Shown: piece by piece, positions 1 through 11,449 of the stretch
Layout: every line of letters starts with the position of its first letter
How positions within the stretch are numbered: position 1 is the stretch's first letter
NCBI GenBank assembly: GCA_023213395.1
Contig: CM041465.1
Location: 223,579,741-223,643,740 of the forward strand
DNA length: 64,000 bases
Direction of reading: 5' to 3'
Origin: Cycas panzhihuaensis
Taxonomy: Eukaryota; Cycadophyta
Program-made: the position numbers and the translations under genes
Notes under the pieces: generated by a model
Databases searched by the model: none
Told to the model about the DNA's origin: nothing
The model's input: only the letters and a program-made list of their open reading frames with translations

Positions 1-2383
1 AACATCATCGTTGGTCACGATCTGTTCATATCAACACTCCTGTCACCACTTTGAGTCCCCTTCTAGGTGTGATAGGACCCCCCCGAGAATTGTCTCTCTC
101 TGTTGGCCACTTGCTAGCCACTTGGGCATGAGCTCCCAGCCTACCTGGCCTCTACACACCCTTCTGTTTGGCTCTAGGCCTTGGTTCTACCTTAATTTTG
201 ACTTTCAATCCCGCACCACTGCAAACTAAGCGGTACAATGAAGTTTGCCACGGTACCACGAAGTTTACTGCAGTGTGACTGTTTAAACTTATTTTTTTAG
301 ACTGCCTCGGTGATTCCTGCTCTTTTTGCAAAACTGCCACGTGGCACCCTCGAGTACTCACCCCCACCATAACCCTAAACATTCATTTAGGGTTGGGGTG
401 AGTATAAAACCCAAAAATAAAGCCATTTGCCCCTCTTCTTGACTCATTTTTTGCTCTCTACTCCAGCTCTCACTCTACAACCTCCTCAAGATCTGCTCCT
501 TTGCTTTGGCTCCTCTTCCACAGGTGCATCTGCTGCATCTCAGGCCCTGCTCCAGTGGCTTCAAGATTCTTTTTGCAGGTTTATTTCGTGGAAGGAGAGT
601 ACTCACAACATATCAACAAGCAAACTCCAAGAACTAAGAGTGGCATCCACGTTGCCTCCCCTTCAGCCTAGGTCTGAAAAGCCTATTTGACACAGGTGTC
701 TTCCTCTGATTTTTGGAAGAATAAGGCTTCTTCCTTTTGCCTTACAGGTACTCCTTCAAAGTCCTTTAGGTTTTCCTAGTTTTTTCCTTTCCTTTGTGAG
801 AAGTTTTGAGTCAATCTTTGCTCTTCTCCTTTCATTTTAGAGGAGCTTACCTTTTGCTCCCTGTCTTGTAGTATTTCTCCTCTCTTTTCCCACAAGCCCA
901 CTCTAGGGTGGCTGTGTAAGAGGGCTGCATAAAGTTTGGTGAAGGGAGAAAGGAGGGATCTGTCCCCTTGTTGGCCTTCTCCCCAAGGGTTTACCCTTCC
1001 CTTCCTTCCTCTTCCACGCATGCCTCTCTCTAGAGTTGGGTTAGGGATAGTGAGAGGTCATTCTCATTTCTGAAAACAGCGTTGGCAGCCCTTACCACAC
1101 TGGTTTCAGACCTACACTCTCAGGTTTTGGGCATCACATAAGCCCCAAACCTGTCCCAGTTCAGTTTTTTGATCTTTCGCTTGCCCCAACCTGACGATTT
1201 GGTGTCCATAGCACTTCGTCTCTTAGGTCTACCCATGCACCATTCCGCTGGTTTATTACCTTTTCTACTTGCTGTCCCAAACAACCATCACATCCTGGTT
1301 TTTCTCTATTGAGGCTATGTGGAGGTACTTGCGGGTAGGTTGATCATTCCGAGGCTAACCTCCTTATCTTAGTCATTGCTTGGTGTTGCTTAGATCCGAG
1401 TTTTGCTTGGTGGTTTTAGAGTAGAGTGCATTATTTTCAGCTTGATTTATTAGCTATCTTTGGTATTCATATACATATTAAGCATATTTGGTAGCCCCCT
1501 CCTCTGGGAGGGAGAAACCTTTGTTTTGCAATTGGCAAATTTATGGCAGTGAAAGTATGAAAGAAGTGCACATCTTTGACAGGTGAGTCCCTAGCTAGTA
1601 GTGCTTTCGGTTCCTCTTTTGTTTCCTTTTTGTTACTTTGCTTTCACATATTGGGAAAGGTAAGGTAGCCCCTCATCCATTTTCGACAACCATCATCAAC
1701 TAGCCCCATATCTGCGCGGCAAGTTCGAGTGGATGAGTGCGTAAGGAGCGGAAGGGTGCAACATTTCCACCACACTTCTCTTCCAGGTATTCCTTCTCCC
1801 TTCTTTATCTTTTTTCTACCGTGTTTCTTTTTTGCAAACTTCGCATGTTAAAGCCACATAAGAAATAAAAAGGGAATGAATACACTTTTTTGCATTTATA
1901 AATTCTTTTCTGTAGTCATTCACATCGTGTGAAGATAGGACTTAGGCGTGAGCTGCACACTCCTTAAGCCCCATCTAGTCTATACGTAGAACCATCTGTC
2001 CCTAGACTTGCATTTGGTTCTTTTAGCACACTTGCTTTACTTATCACACAACAACCTAAACTCAGTCTACATCCCTCTTCCATTTAGGTTAGATCATCGT
2101 ATCTTACACACACTTACTTACACATTACCTTCTCCCTTCTACGAGAAGGCACAACTTCCTAGAGTCCCCCTTCCTCTTCCCGACCATCTAAGGGGTAGGT
2201 GGGCCTCCTCCTTTGGGACGACCCAAGGCCTCGCCTTGTATCCTCCTTCCGAAGATTGCCCTAAGGCAATTGGGCACCATTCATGGGTCTCGAATCCACG
2301 CTCCAGCACATGGACGCCCTACGTGGTGTTCTTTCTTGCTGTTAGGATCCCATCTATAGCCTGACCGTACCTTAGCTAGTTAT
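1..2383. other. Gene-free GC-richer stretch, possible LINE 5' region
   Basis: No protein family is recognisable in any frame. The stretch is visibly richer in G+C than the rest of the window. It has many pyrimidine runs on the + strand that end in AG (for example near 570, 745, 838 and 1785), resembling 3' splice sites. It runs straight into the LINE ORF1 reading frame without a visible boundary, so part of it may be the LINE 5' untranslated region. Because no target-site duplication was found, the LINE 5' end may lie in this stretch or left of the window. A TATA-like motif (GTATAAAAC) sits near 402. Confidence 0.4.
217..275. repeat. Imperfect inverted repeat
   Basis: The left arm (217-236) contains CACTGCAAACT and CGGTAC. 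The right arm (252-275) contains GTACC and AGTTTACTGCAGTG. The arms are complementary apart from short interruptions. It could form a hairpin; no function can be assigned. Confidence 0.35.
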
Positions 2384-3592
2384 ATCCTTCTAAGCATAGA
2401 AGACCATCCCATAGATGCGATTCCAGAAACCATTAGGAGTTGGATAAGGATCAAATGGAAAACGGTAGGTAATGTGGAAGTGATTGCTATACCAAAGGGT
2501 TGCGTTTTATTTAAATTTCTATCCTATGAGGATATGACCAATATACTCCTAAGAGCCCCATGGATTCTTGGTAAAAAGGCTTTATCCCTTGAAAAATGGC
2601 ATAGGGATTTTGATCCTTCCATTCCCAAAATTAGACAAGCACCCATATGGATTCAATTGCCAGGTCTCCCCTTACTCCACTGGAACCCCGAAGTGCTAAA
2701 AGGAATCACAAAAGCTATGGGACCTCTTCTAGTTGTAGACTCGATGACTAAGAATAGAAGCAGACTCATAAATGCTAGGTTCTGTGCCCTAGTCAGGATC
2801 GACAAACCTCTTCTGGACGATCTATGGATTGAAACAGAGGATGGGTGTTGGGCACAACTATTGGTTTACAAAATAGAGCATTTCAGATGCTCACTATGCA
2901 AAAATCTAGGCCACCTATCCCAGAAATTCCCAGGTATGAAGAACTCAATGGGTGGGGAGCAGGAGGACTCCATAGAGTTGAAACCCCAAGAGGCGATAGA
3001 CTCCATAGAGATAAGGATGAAAGGGCAGACACAAGAGATTCAAGGAAACACTGAGGCACCTGAAGTTACAAAGGACCGACCTAGGTCTCCTCTAGAACTG
3101 TAGAGCATTCCACCCTTGAATCTTGGTTTTGATCCCAATGAGAAGGACACTCTCTTAGAGGAAGAGGATCAGGTAGCTCAGGATTCAGAGGCCCAGGCGT
3201 GCCCGGAAGGGGATGATGGCCTAGGGGCTCTCACATCAGTTGGGCTAGGAACCTCAGCCCAATACACCTTAGCACATATGGTAGAGCCTCAAAAGAAGAA
3301 ACTCAAAGTGGAAGCTAAGGTGGGGGTGGGTTTGCCCCCCCTGAATGTGGAGGACTCTCCCTCAGGTGCTGGGGCGCAGGTAGCTCAGGATTCAAAGGCC
3401 CCAGTGCGACTGGATGGGGATAAAGGCCTCGGGGTGCCCACCTCAGTGGGGCTAGGGACGTCGGCCCAATACTCCTTAGCACATTCATTTGTGATCCAGA
3501 AGAAGCCACTAGATGTGGGAGCCGAGAAGAGGGTAGGTAGGGCCCCCCTAAAACTGCTCAAAGAAGGAGAGGCGGTTGCCCAGGTGGATTAA
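2384..3592 (+). pseudogene. LINE ORF1 protein (DUF4283, zinc-knuckle), broken
   Basis: ORF1 of plant L1 LINEs encodes a nucleic-acid-binding protein that packages the element RNA. The readable frame starts at about 2384, upstream of any usable ATG. It shows a DUF4283-like region (about 2400-2850; motifs RIKWKTV, APWILGKK, PIWIQLPGLPLLHW) followed by a zinc-knuckle-like stretch (FRCSLCKNLGHLSQKF). There the last cysteine of a CX2CX4HX4C finger is replaced by Phe. A TAG at 3101-3103 interrupts the frame. The same frame then continues as an acidic, low-complexity tail to the stop at 3590-3592. The tail holds a 69-residue tandem duplication. The true N-terminus is not visible; a TAG at about 2359 in the same frame suggests it once extended further left. 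Confidence 0.8.
3173..3586 (+). repeat. 207-bp in-frame tandem duplication in LINE ORF1
   Basis: Two units start with GTAGCTCAGGATTCA at 3173 and 3380, a period of 207 bp or exactly 69 codons. Both encode a block containing AQDS, then GLG and TSVGLGTSAQY, then LAH. The units differ by scattered substitutions, so the duplication is not recent. Confidence 0.85.
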
Positions 3593-3711
3593 GGCAACAA
3601 AAAAACTCTAAATGATGCCTTCCTTGAAGGGCCTAATCTCAGATCTAGAATAGAAGGTAGAGACCCACCGAAAGGTGAAACCATAGAAGTCTAGAAGCAA
3701 AGAAGAAAGAG

Positions 3712-6700
3712 ATGAAAATTATATCCTAGAATGTTAGGGGGATGAACACCCCCTTGAAACACAGAATTATCAGGGATATAAGGGACAGACACCACCCAGA
3801 TTTAATTTTTTTACAGGAAATAAAGCTAAGCAAGGAGAATGGTCCAAGGATCAGAAATAAAATCTGGAGGAAAGTAGAGGGCATAAAAGTTAACTATGCT
3901 CAAGGAGTTGGGGGTTTGATGGTGTTATGGGATCTGAATGTTTGGTCTGGAGAAATTTATTTGGCTAAGGAATCCTTTGTTTCTTTGTGGCTAACCAACA
4001 TAAGTAACAATCTTATATGGCTAGCCACTAATGTCTATGCCCTAAACCTTTAGGAGGCTAGGAAGAGGATATGGGACAGAATATTGGAAGTCTACAGGGA
4101 TTGCGTAGTCCCATGGCTTTTGGCGGGGGACTTCAATATGACTCTGTGTCCAGGGGATAAACGAGAGGGTATAGTAGGACATACCAGTAGTATGAGCAAG
4201 TTTGGAGGCTTCCTACAACAGGGGGGTTTGGAGGACGTCAAGCTTAGGGATGCTTCGTATACCTAGTCCAATAAGCATTTGGGGGATTGCCTAATACAAA
4301 TCAGACTGGATAGGGTCTTGGTCAACTACGATTGTCTAAGGTGTTTTAAGGACTTCACCCTAGAGGCTCTACCAAGGATAAGTTCAGATCACTCCCCTAT
4401 CCTGTTTCAATTCTTGGATCTAGGAAAATACTTTGGATCTCCTTTCAAGTTTGAAATGATGTGGCTTTGACACCCTGATCTTCGAAACAAGATTGTGGAA
4501 TGGAGGGGTGTTCAAATACGTGGCCATGCCATATATTATTTTTTGAAGAAATTAGATTGGGTAAAAAGGCAAGTAAAAATCTGCAATAAGGAAGTCTTTC
4601 AAAACATCCATGTACTTAAGGACAAAACCATCTTCGATTTGAAAGAGACGGAGGATAGGATATAGCGAGAGAGCAGATCCCTAGATCTCAACAAGACAGA
4701 GAAGGAATTGGTTGAAAACTTAGAGGAGATTCTCACTAGAGAGGAAATACACTAGAGGCAAAAATCTAGGGCATTATGGTTGGCTGAAGGTAATAGAAAC
4801 ACCAAATTTTTCCATATGACCATATTTAAGCATAGGGCAAGCAACAAAATAAAAAACCTTCAAAGGGAAGATGGCTCAGTACTGAGCTCTATGGAAGACA
4901 TGAAGGAATTGGCTAGAGATTACTTCAAGTATTTATATACTGAGCCACAGGATGGTGACAAGGATAGAAAGAAGGATTTCCTAAGAAACATTCCCAGTTT
5001 GGTGAACGAATCTCAAAATGCATGGTTGATAGCTCCTTTTACTCAGGATGAGGTTAGATTGGCTCTCTTTGGTATGAAGAGAGATAAAGCTCTAAGCGCC
5101 CATGGATTTCCTCCGGGGTTCTTTCAGGAGTTTTAGGATATCATAAAGAGCGACCTTATGACAGCTCTGCAAGAATTCTATGTAAATCATAAGGTTCTAT
5201 AGGAATGGTAGGCTACATTCCTTGTCCTTATCCCTAAAAAAGAATGGGCAAAGCGAATGGAGGAGTATCGTCCCATTGGTCTCTATAATGTTAAATATAA
5301 GATTATAACTAAGGTTCTGGCCAATAGATTAAAGAAAATCATGTCGAATATTATCTCTCAAAATTAGGATGATTTCCTCCAGGGAAGACAGATCTATGAC
5401 GGCTTCATAGTGGTCCATGAAATAATTCATTCGATCAGGGAAAGGAAGGAACCTGCGATGCTCATTAAGATTGACCTCACAAAGGCCTTCGATAGGGTCT
5501 CCTAGGAGTGCCTTTTAGACTGTCTAGAGGCATTTGGCTTCGGGGATTTATGGCAGACTTGGATCAAGCTCTGCATAAGTAACCCACAATTCTCAATCAT
5601 TATCAATGGTTCCTCTTCCAGTTTTTTCCCATGCTTTAGGGGATTGAGACAAGGTGATCCTCTTTCTCCCTTTCTCTATGTAACTATGGCTAAAATATTG
5701 GAGAGATCTATGGAGGTAGTTAGGAGATAAGGGATTATTAAAGGTATAAAACTGATAATAGGGGTGGACAATGTGGTCTACCACCAATTTGTCGATGATA
5801 ATATCTTCTTAGGGAAGGTAGCCATTAAAGAGGCATCTAAATTCAAGGAGATCTTGGGATATTTTGAGAGGGCTACGAATCAAAAGATCAGCTTGAACAA
5901 AAGTAATGTCTACTTCATAAATACCCCGGGGGGCACTTAAAGCAGGATCATCAGGATTTTAGGGATGGGTATTAAGAAGCTCCCCACAACTTATCTTGGT
6001 ATGCCTCTCTTTGAAGGTAAGATGACTAAGGAAATGTGGAACCCCCTCATCGATAGGATCCAAAGGAAGCTGGCTGGTTGGAAAGGTGCTCTTCTAAGTT
6101 TAGCGGGGAAGCTTCAGCTAGTGGCTTCTATGCTTCAGAGTATCCCATATACTGGATGACCATTTTTAGAATGCCGCTTGGAATATCATCTACTATAGAA
6201 ACCATCCAGAAGAGATTCCTTTGGTCTAGGGTAGAGGACAAAGATAGGATATACCTGGTAAGCTAGAATAAAGTCTGTACTCTAAAATGGGATGAAGGCC
6301 TTAACCTGAGAAGGATTCCAACTTTTAACGCTGCTCTCGGGGCTAAGCTGGGCTGGCATCTAGTCAAAGGGGGTGAGAGACTGTGGGAGAAGATTCTCAC
6401 ATAGAAATATCTTCAAGGTGGTTCTCTCATCGAAAACCTTGCTTCACTAGTAGGCTCAACTGTTTGGAGGAGCATCCTTAAAGCATGGAAAGCTGTAATA
6501 GAAGGCCTAAAATGGAGATTGGGAGATGGCAACTCCATTAAGTTATGGGAGGATGTGTGGTGTTGTGACAAGGCCTTAAAGTAATATCCTAATCTAGCAC
6601 CTATCCAGAACCCCTGTGTTAGGTTATATGGATCCCATGTAAAGGATTATTGGACTAGGATATGAAGAGATAGAAGTTGGAGAAACTTTGAGGAATTCCA

Positions 6701-7811
6701 GGGGGAGCAGCCACTTCAAGAGGGTCTTTACAAAATCAAAAGGATTCTGGGTAAAAGCTATATCCCTAGGACATCATCCCCAGACTCTGTTGTGTGGCCC
6801 TTAAGCCCTTCTGGGGAGTATACCGCCAAACAGGGTTATGACTTCTTATGCCTAGTGAGAGAAGACCAGAGGAATGAAATATTAGAAGGCGTCTGGAAGC
6901 TCTCACTTATCCCTAAGATCATGACTTTTGGTGGATGCATAAGGAACAAAATTCTTACTGTGGATAACCTCAAAAAGAGAGGTTTCCACCTGCCCAACAT
7001 GTGTATTCTATGTTGTAAAGAGGAAGAATTCATAGACCATATCTTTCTTAGGTGTCTATATTCAAGAGAGGTATGGGGGTTGCTATTGGGCAAATTGGAG
7101 GTATGCTGGGCATTTTCTGGAAAGGTAGCCGATTAATGGCCCACCTGGCAAAGTCCATTTAGAAGCAAAGTCTTAAGTTGTATTTGGAAGAGTGCATTTC
7201 TGATACTATCATGCAATATTTAGAAGGAAAGAAACAGGAGAATTTTCCAGGGAAAACAGATGGATCAACATGCTATCTTCAAAAAAATCTTCATGGACAT
7301 TAGGGAGAATATTAGAAACATTAAGGAGAAACACACCACCTTGACAGAAAATAGGATCCTGCTAAAGTGGGACATAGAGCCAGTATATAAGACTGTCAAG
7401 GTTAGATGTAGCAGTTGGCTGCCTCCTGAGGAGTCCTGGCTAAAAATCAATTTTGACATGGCTTCAGAAGGGAACCCCGGAGAAGCTAGGGGAGGGGGCA
7501 TTTGCAGAGATAATCTTGGAAACCCTATATGGGCCTTCGCAGATTATTATGATCACCAAATGAACCACTTTGTAGAAACGTACTCTATGTTTAAAGCTAT
7601 TGATTTAGCCCTTGAAGGAGGTACTAGGCGATTGGTAATCGAGGGGGATTCAGAGACGGTCATCAATTCACTGAAAGGCTCAGCCCTCCCAGATTGGAGA
7701 TTTCATCTCATGATAAATGATGCAAAAGAGAGTCTTAAGGTTCTAGAAGAAGTCTGTATAAGGCACACACTAAGAGAAGGAAACAAAGCGGCTGACTTCT
7801 TGGAAAACTAG
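3712..7811 (+). pseudogene. LINE ORF2 polyprotein (EN-RT-zf-RVT-RNase H), broken
   Basis: ORF2 encodes the target-primed reverse transcription enzymes. The start is the ATG at 3712 (MKIIS, then a stop where WNVRG is expected). The endonuclease keeps FLQEIKLS, LLAGDFNM (about 4123) and SDHSPILF (about 4390), which are the catalytic E, D-x-N and D-H. The reverse transcriptase runs from about 4780 to 6150 and keeps EYRPIGL, IKIDLTKAFDRVS, RGLRQGDPLSPFLY and FVDD at 5788-5799 (usually F/YADD). A zf-RVT motif (CILCCKEEEFIDHIFLRC) is at about 6990-7060. A plant-type RNase H lies at about 7440-7810 (INFDMASEGNPG, ETYSMFKAI, IEGDSE, NKAADFL). A single frameshift at about 6150 separates two long phases. 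About 18 stops occur, most of them TAG. No functional product is possible. Confidence 0.9.
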
Positions 7812-8050
7812 GGGGTTAGGCAAAAGGAAGACACCATGTGGAGGTTTGACTTTCTAGAGGATCTTATGTTTCTGGTTGAGAAGGATAGGGTCCGAGATAG
7901 ATAGCCATGGGGCTTGTCCTGGTGTTGTAGTTTCTATGCCTAGACCATGGGGATGTCACGGTCATCTATGACTGGGAAGCCTAAACATTATTGATGTACT
8001 AGGTTGTGGGATCTTGTTTCAAACCCTCTATGATTCATTTTTACCTTATC

Positions 8051-8060
8051 AAAAAAAAAA
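8051..8060 (+). other. LINE poly-A tail
   Basis: Ten consecutive A residues follow the LINE 3' untranslated region (TTACCTTATC). This marks the 3' end of the retrotransposed copy. Confidence 0.75.
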
Positions 8061-11000
8061 GAGAGTGACAAATTAAACTAACTACTCTCCCTCACTCTTA
8101 ATTCCCTTTCTCTCAAAAGATTATTTAAAGGGATGAAAGGGAAGAGAGAATGCAATGACCATCTACATGCAACTAGTTCCTTTTCTCGACGCAGCTAATA
8201 AGAAGGGTGCAATAATATTTCCTATTAGTGCAATGAAGGAATCAAGTGCACTTTCCTTTTATATTTTAGGGTCAAAAGAAAAGAGGAAATATGCAAAACT
8301 CTACTTCTAATGCAGGAGAAAAAGGAGAAAGGATGCTTAGTTTGTGTTGTGCTTTCCTTCTTTATGTGATATGCAAGTCTATAAAAAACACGAAATAGAA
8401 TACTTTCATTTTGATATAGTTTTATTTAAGGATAAAAGAGTCAGTGAAAGGAGTGAAGAGAGGAAAGGTTGGATGGAGTACACTTGGATACGCGACAACT
8501 AATAAAGTGATGCAACTCTTTTTCCATGCACCCTCTCTGCTGGCAGCTTCGCTTCTCTTATTGTCGTTAATGTTGTTGACGAATCTTGAGTGAGGCTTCC
8601 TTACCTTCCCTAAGTTCGAATAAATGAGACAAAAGAGAGTAGAAAAAAGGAAAGCACAACATAAACCAAAATAAGAAATAATGTTACTTCTTGGTGGAAA
8701 TTTCTCAGTTTACAGATGGGTTTTCCTCTACCTAAATCACATAATAAATAATCCTCTACAAACAATAAATATTTATACATGTATGCCAACTTACTAATGA
8801 AAGATGTTTAGAACATCTATTTAGTTGTGTAACAATAGAATAAGATCTCAAACAACACTTTTGCTATCTAGTATGATATATGGCACACAACATGCGGGAG
8901 AAATAAGAGATAGGAAGGAGTAGGAGTGTTGCCTCAGAATGGTGAGCTCCACTACAATCTAGGTTTCTTCCAAATAGGCAAATAAGATCTCACAACTAGG
9001 TGGTAGTTTCTTAGGGGAAAAAAAAAAGCCTTGAGGTGGGGTGATAGATCACCAAGGAAGAAAGCTACAAGTTTTGCATCCAAGTAATGCACTAGTTGAG
9101 ATTTGGGGAAGAGGGATATTATCTAGCATTGAGGAGGGGATTACCCTAGAAGAAGAGGGCTTTTAAAGTTAGAACTCAAGCCCACATTCCTTCATATAAC
9201 CTCCTTTATCCACTTCTATCCTCTCCTTACCAAGAACTAATGATTTGGAGGACAAAACTAGAGGTTTAATGGTAAATAGAGGGGTTGCCTCTAAGATTCA
9301 TGATAGATTTACTTCTAATGATCATGAAAAGGAGTTGCTAAATCTAAAAATTATTAAGAAACACAATAATTAATCAAAATAATGAAATAAAACTCAAGTG
9401 TTAGGCAACAAAATCACCACAAAATGGCTTACCTTTTAGATGAAAGAGAGATTGGTGTAGGTGAGAGTTCTTAGCTTGAAAACTATGAGGTTTGGAGAAG
9501 AAATTTCTGTGTTGAAGAAGGAAAAACTAGTTTTTCTTTATGGCTTAATAGCTTGGGGCTAATCTAGTGATGTTGTTATGCTTGATTCTATTAGCTTTCC
9601 ATTGCCAAAGTACAGTTATGTGTATGGACTATAAGTAGATCTCCAAAGGATGATAGTTTTTTAAAGAAATGTGAAGTTTTTTAGAAAAAAATAAGTTTAA
9701 GAAGAAGAAAAAAATAGTTTGAATTTAGGTTTTTATGGTTTAGGTGAGGTCTCAAGACCATTAGGGCCTGATCTGGGCTAGTCCTGAGGCTAAATATTAT
9801 GTCATGCTTTCAATAAATGTAATTTTAGCCATCTCTGGTTGCATTTAAACTTATAACAATCACACCATAAAATGATTCATGGCACCGCTAATATATTACT
9901 GGTATATTAGTGGGGTGCAATAACCAGAGTAATGTGCACAAAAAAAGGAGCATGGTGATAATAGATCAATAAATTTTAGTAAAATTGATAAATATTAATT
10001 AAAAAGGGGGAAAACAAGGCCTGATATGATGCTAGGGGGCCTGAAACACATCCCTAAAGGGTTAACAAATCGAATCTGGACTATTTTATAAATTAAAAAG
10101 TGAGAAACATGTGAGAAGACCATTGAATCGAGTTAAAACTTGATGAAATGATGGTAACTAAGGGTACTAGGGTACAAACAAAGTTTGAACAACCAACATC
10201 GATGAAGTTTATAGGCAAATCTCATGTAGAATGAGTAATAAGGGTATCTCTCCATGCGAAAACCTCAATGAACTCTCTTTGGCAGACCAAGGGGTAAATG
10301 AGGTGTGAAAAAAGGGAAAATATGCTACAAAGAATATGAACAAGCTAAGAATCATCTAAGCTAGGTTATGAAGGCATGTGAGAATCCTATTGCTAAGAGG
10401 AGATTAATCATGGGAGCTCAATGGTACCATTGGACCAAAGTCCTAGTCATCATAGGCATGAAATGCATGCATAGGCAAGGGAATAAACAAGCAAACCAAG
10501 CATCCAAGCAACTATACAATCACAACTCATCTCAATGAATAAAATGTAAATAAGGTGAGAGGGATAAGAGTATACCTATTCTTACTTGTGTGGTGTTGTC
10601 CCAATCCATTCTCAATTGCCAAGAAGCAATAATCTAGAATGATACTTTGAATTAAAACAATTAGGTAGTCACACAAAAATATAAATCACCATATATCAAC
10701 TAAAGGGACTCACCCTCACCTAGTGGAGAGATATACATAGAAATCATAAAACAAAAACATTACAAATTCCCTAGAAGAAATTCAAAGAAAAATTTTATGA
10801 CAAATCCATCTTTGAAAGTTTTCACTAGAATAAAGTAAATGTATTCTATGACTTAAAACAGAAAAACTTTAATGTGGGAGAATATTAATAATAATTCAAA
10901 ACCCTAAATAGATTCATTCCCTCTATTAGAGGAAATGATAGACTTATAAGATTCATCAATGGCTTTAACCATGAATATTATGCTAATGTGTGGGTTAGAA

Positions 11001-11440
11001 AGCCATAATTAGCATAAGAAGCCACCACCCTTACAGAACAATATGAGGAATAAAAGGTGGGTGATAAGAAAAGGAAAGAATGGTTACTTGAATAAATAGG
11101 TTCTTATAAAGGTGGTACTTTTCATTTACAAGGGGAAACATTCATAGGAAGAAAGAGTAGACAGTAGAATAAGAAAAGATTTTACCTATCAAAGTTTATT
11201 CAAAAGAACCTCAAAGAAATCCAAATAAAATCAATAGAAATAATTTAGACCTCTTCAATGCTAAGAATGTAGAGAAATGCATATGAAAAGAAAGTTCCCC
11301 AAACTCAAGGGAATTCCACCAAAGGAAGCATCTCCCACCCTAAAGGAGTTAGTACAACCTTAGCCTAACATGTGCATACATGTAACTATTAAATTAGGTA
11401 ACATAGACAAATAACTATCTCTTGTACAAATTAAAAAAAA
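8061..11440. other. Gene-free AT-rich interval
   Basis: No recognisable coding region, LTR pair or RNA gene is seen. Reading frames are short and unlike known families. The right part may include the lost 5' portion of the gypsy relic that becomes readable near 11,450, but I could not identify gag or an LTR. Confidence 0.4.
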
Positions 11441-11449
11441 AAATAATAC

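Larger units (their letters stand above)
2384..8060 (+). mobile_element. Decayed plant LINE (L1-type non-LTR retrotransposon)
   Basis: The order ORF1 (DUF4283 plus zinc-knuckle-like), ORF2 (apurinic endonuclease, reverse transcriptase, zf-RVT, RNase H) and terminal poly-A is that of plant L1-clade LINEs carrying a C-terminal RNase H. The 3' end is a run of ten A at 8051-8060. The following bases (GAGAGTGAC...) are a candidate target-site duplication, but no matching 5' copy was found, so the 5' boundary is not defined. The element is dead: one frameshift and about twenty in-frame stops interrupt it. Confidence 0.9.

Noticed and set aside
2008-2364. 118-codon open frame on the + strand before the LINE ORF1
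   Set aside because: No family resemblance; it lies in another phase from the LINE frame and arises from pyrimidine-rich sequence.
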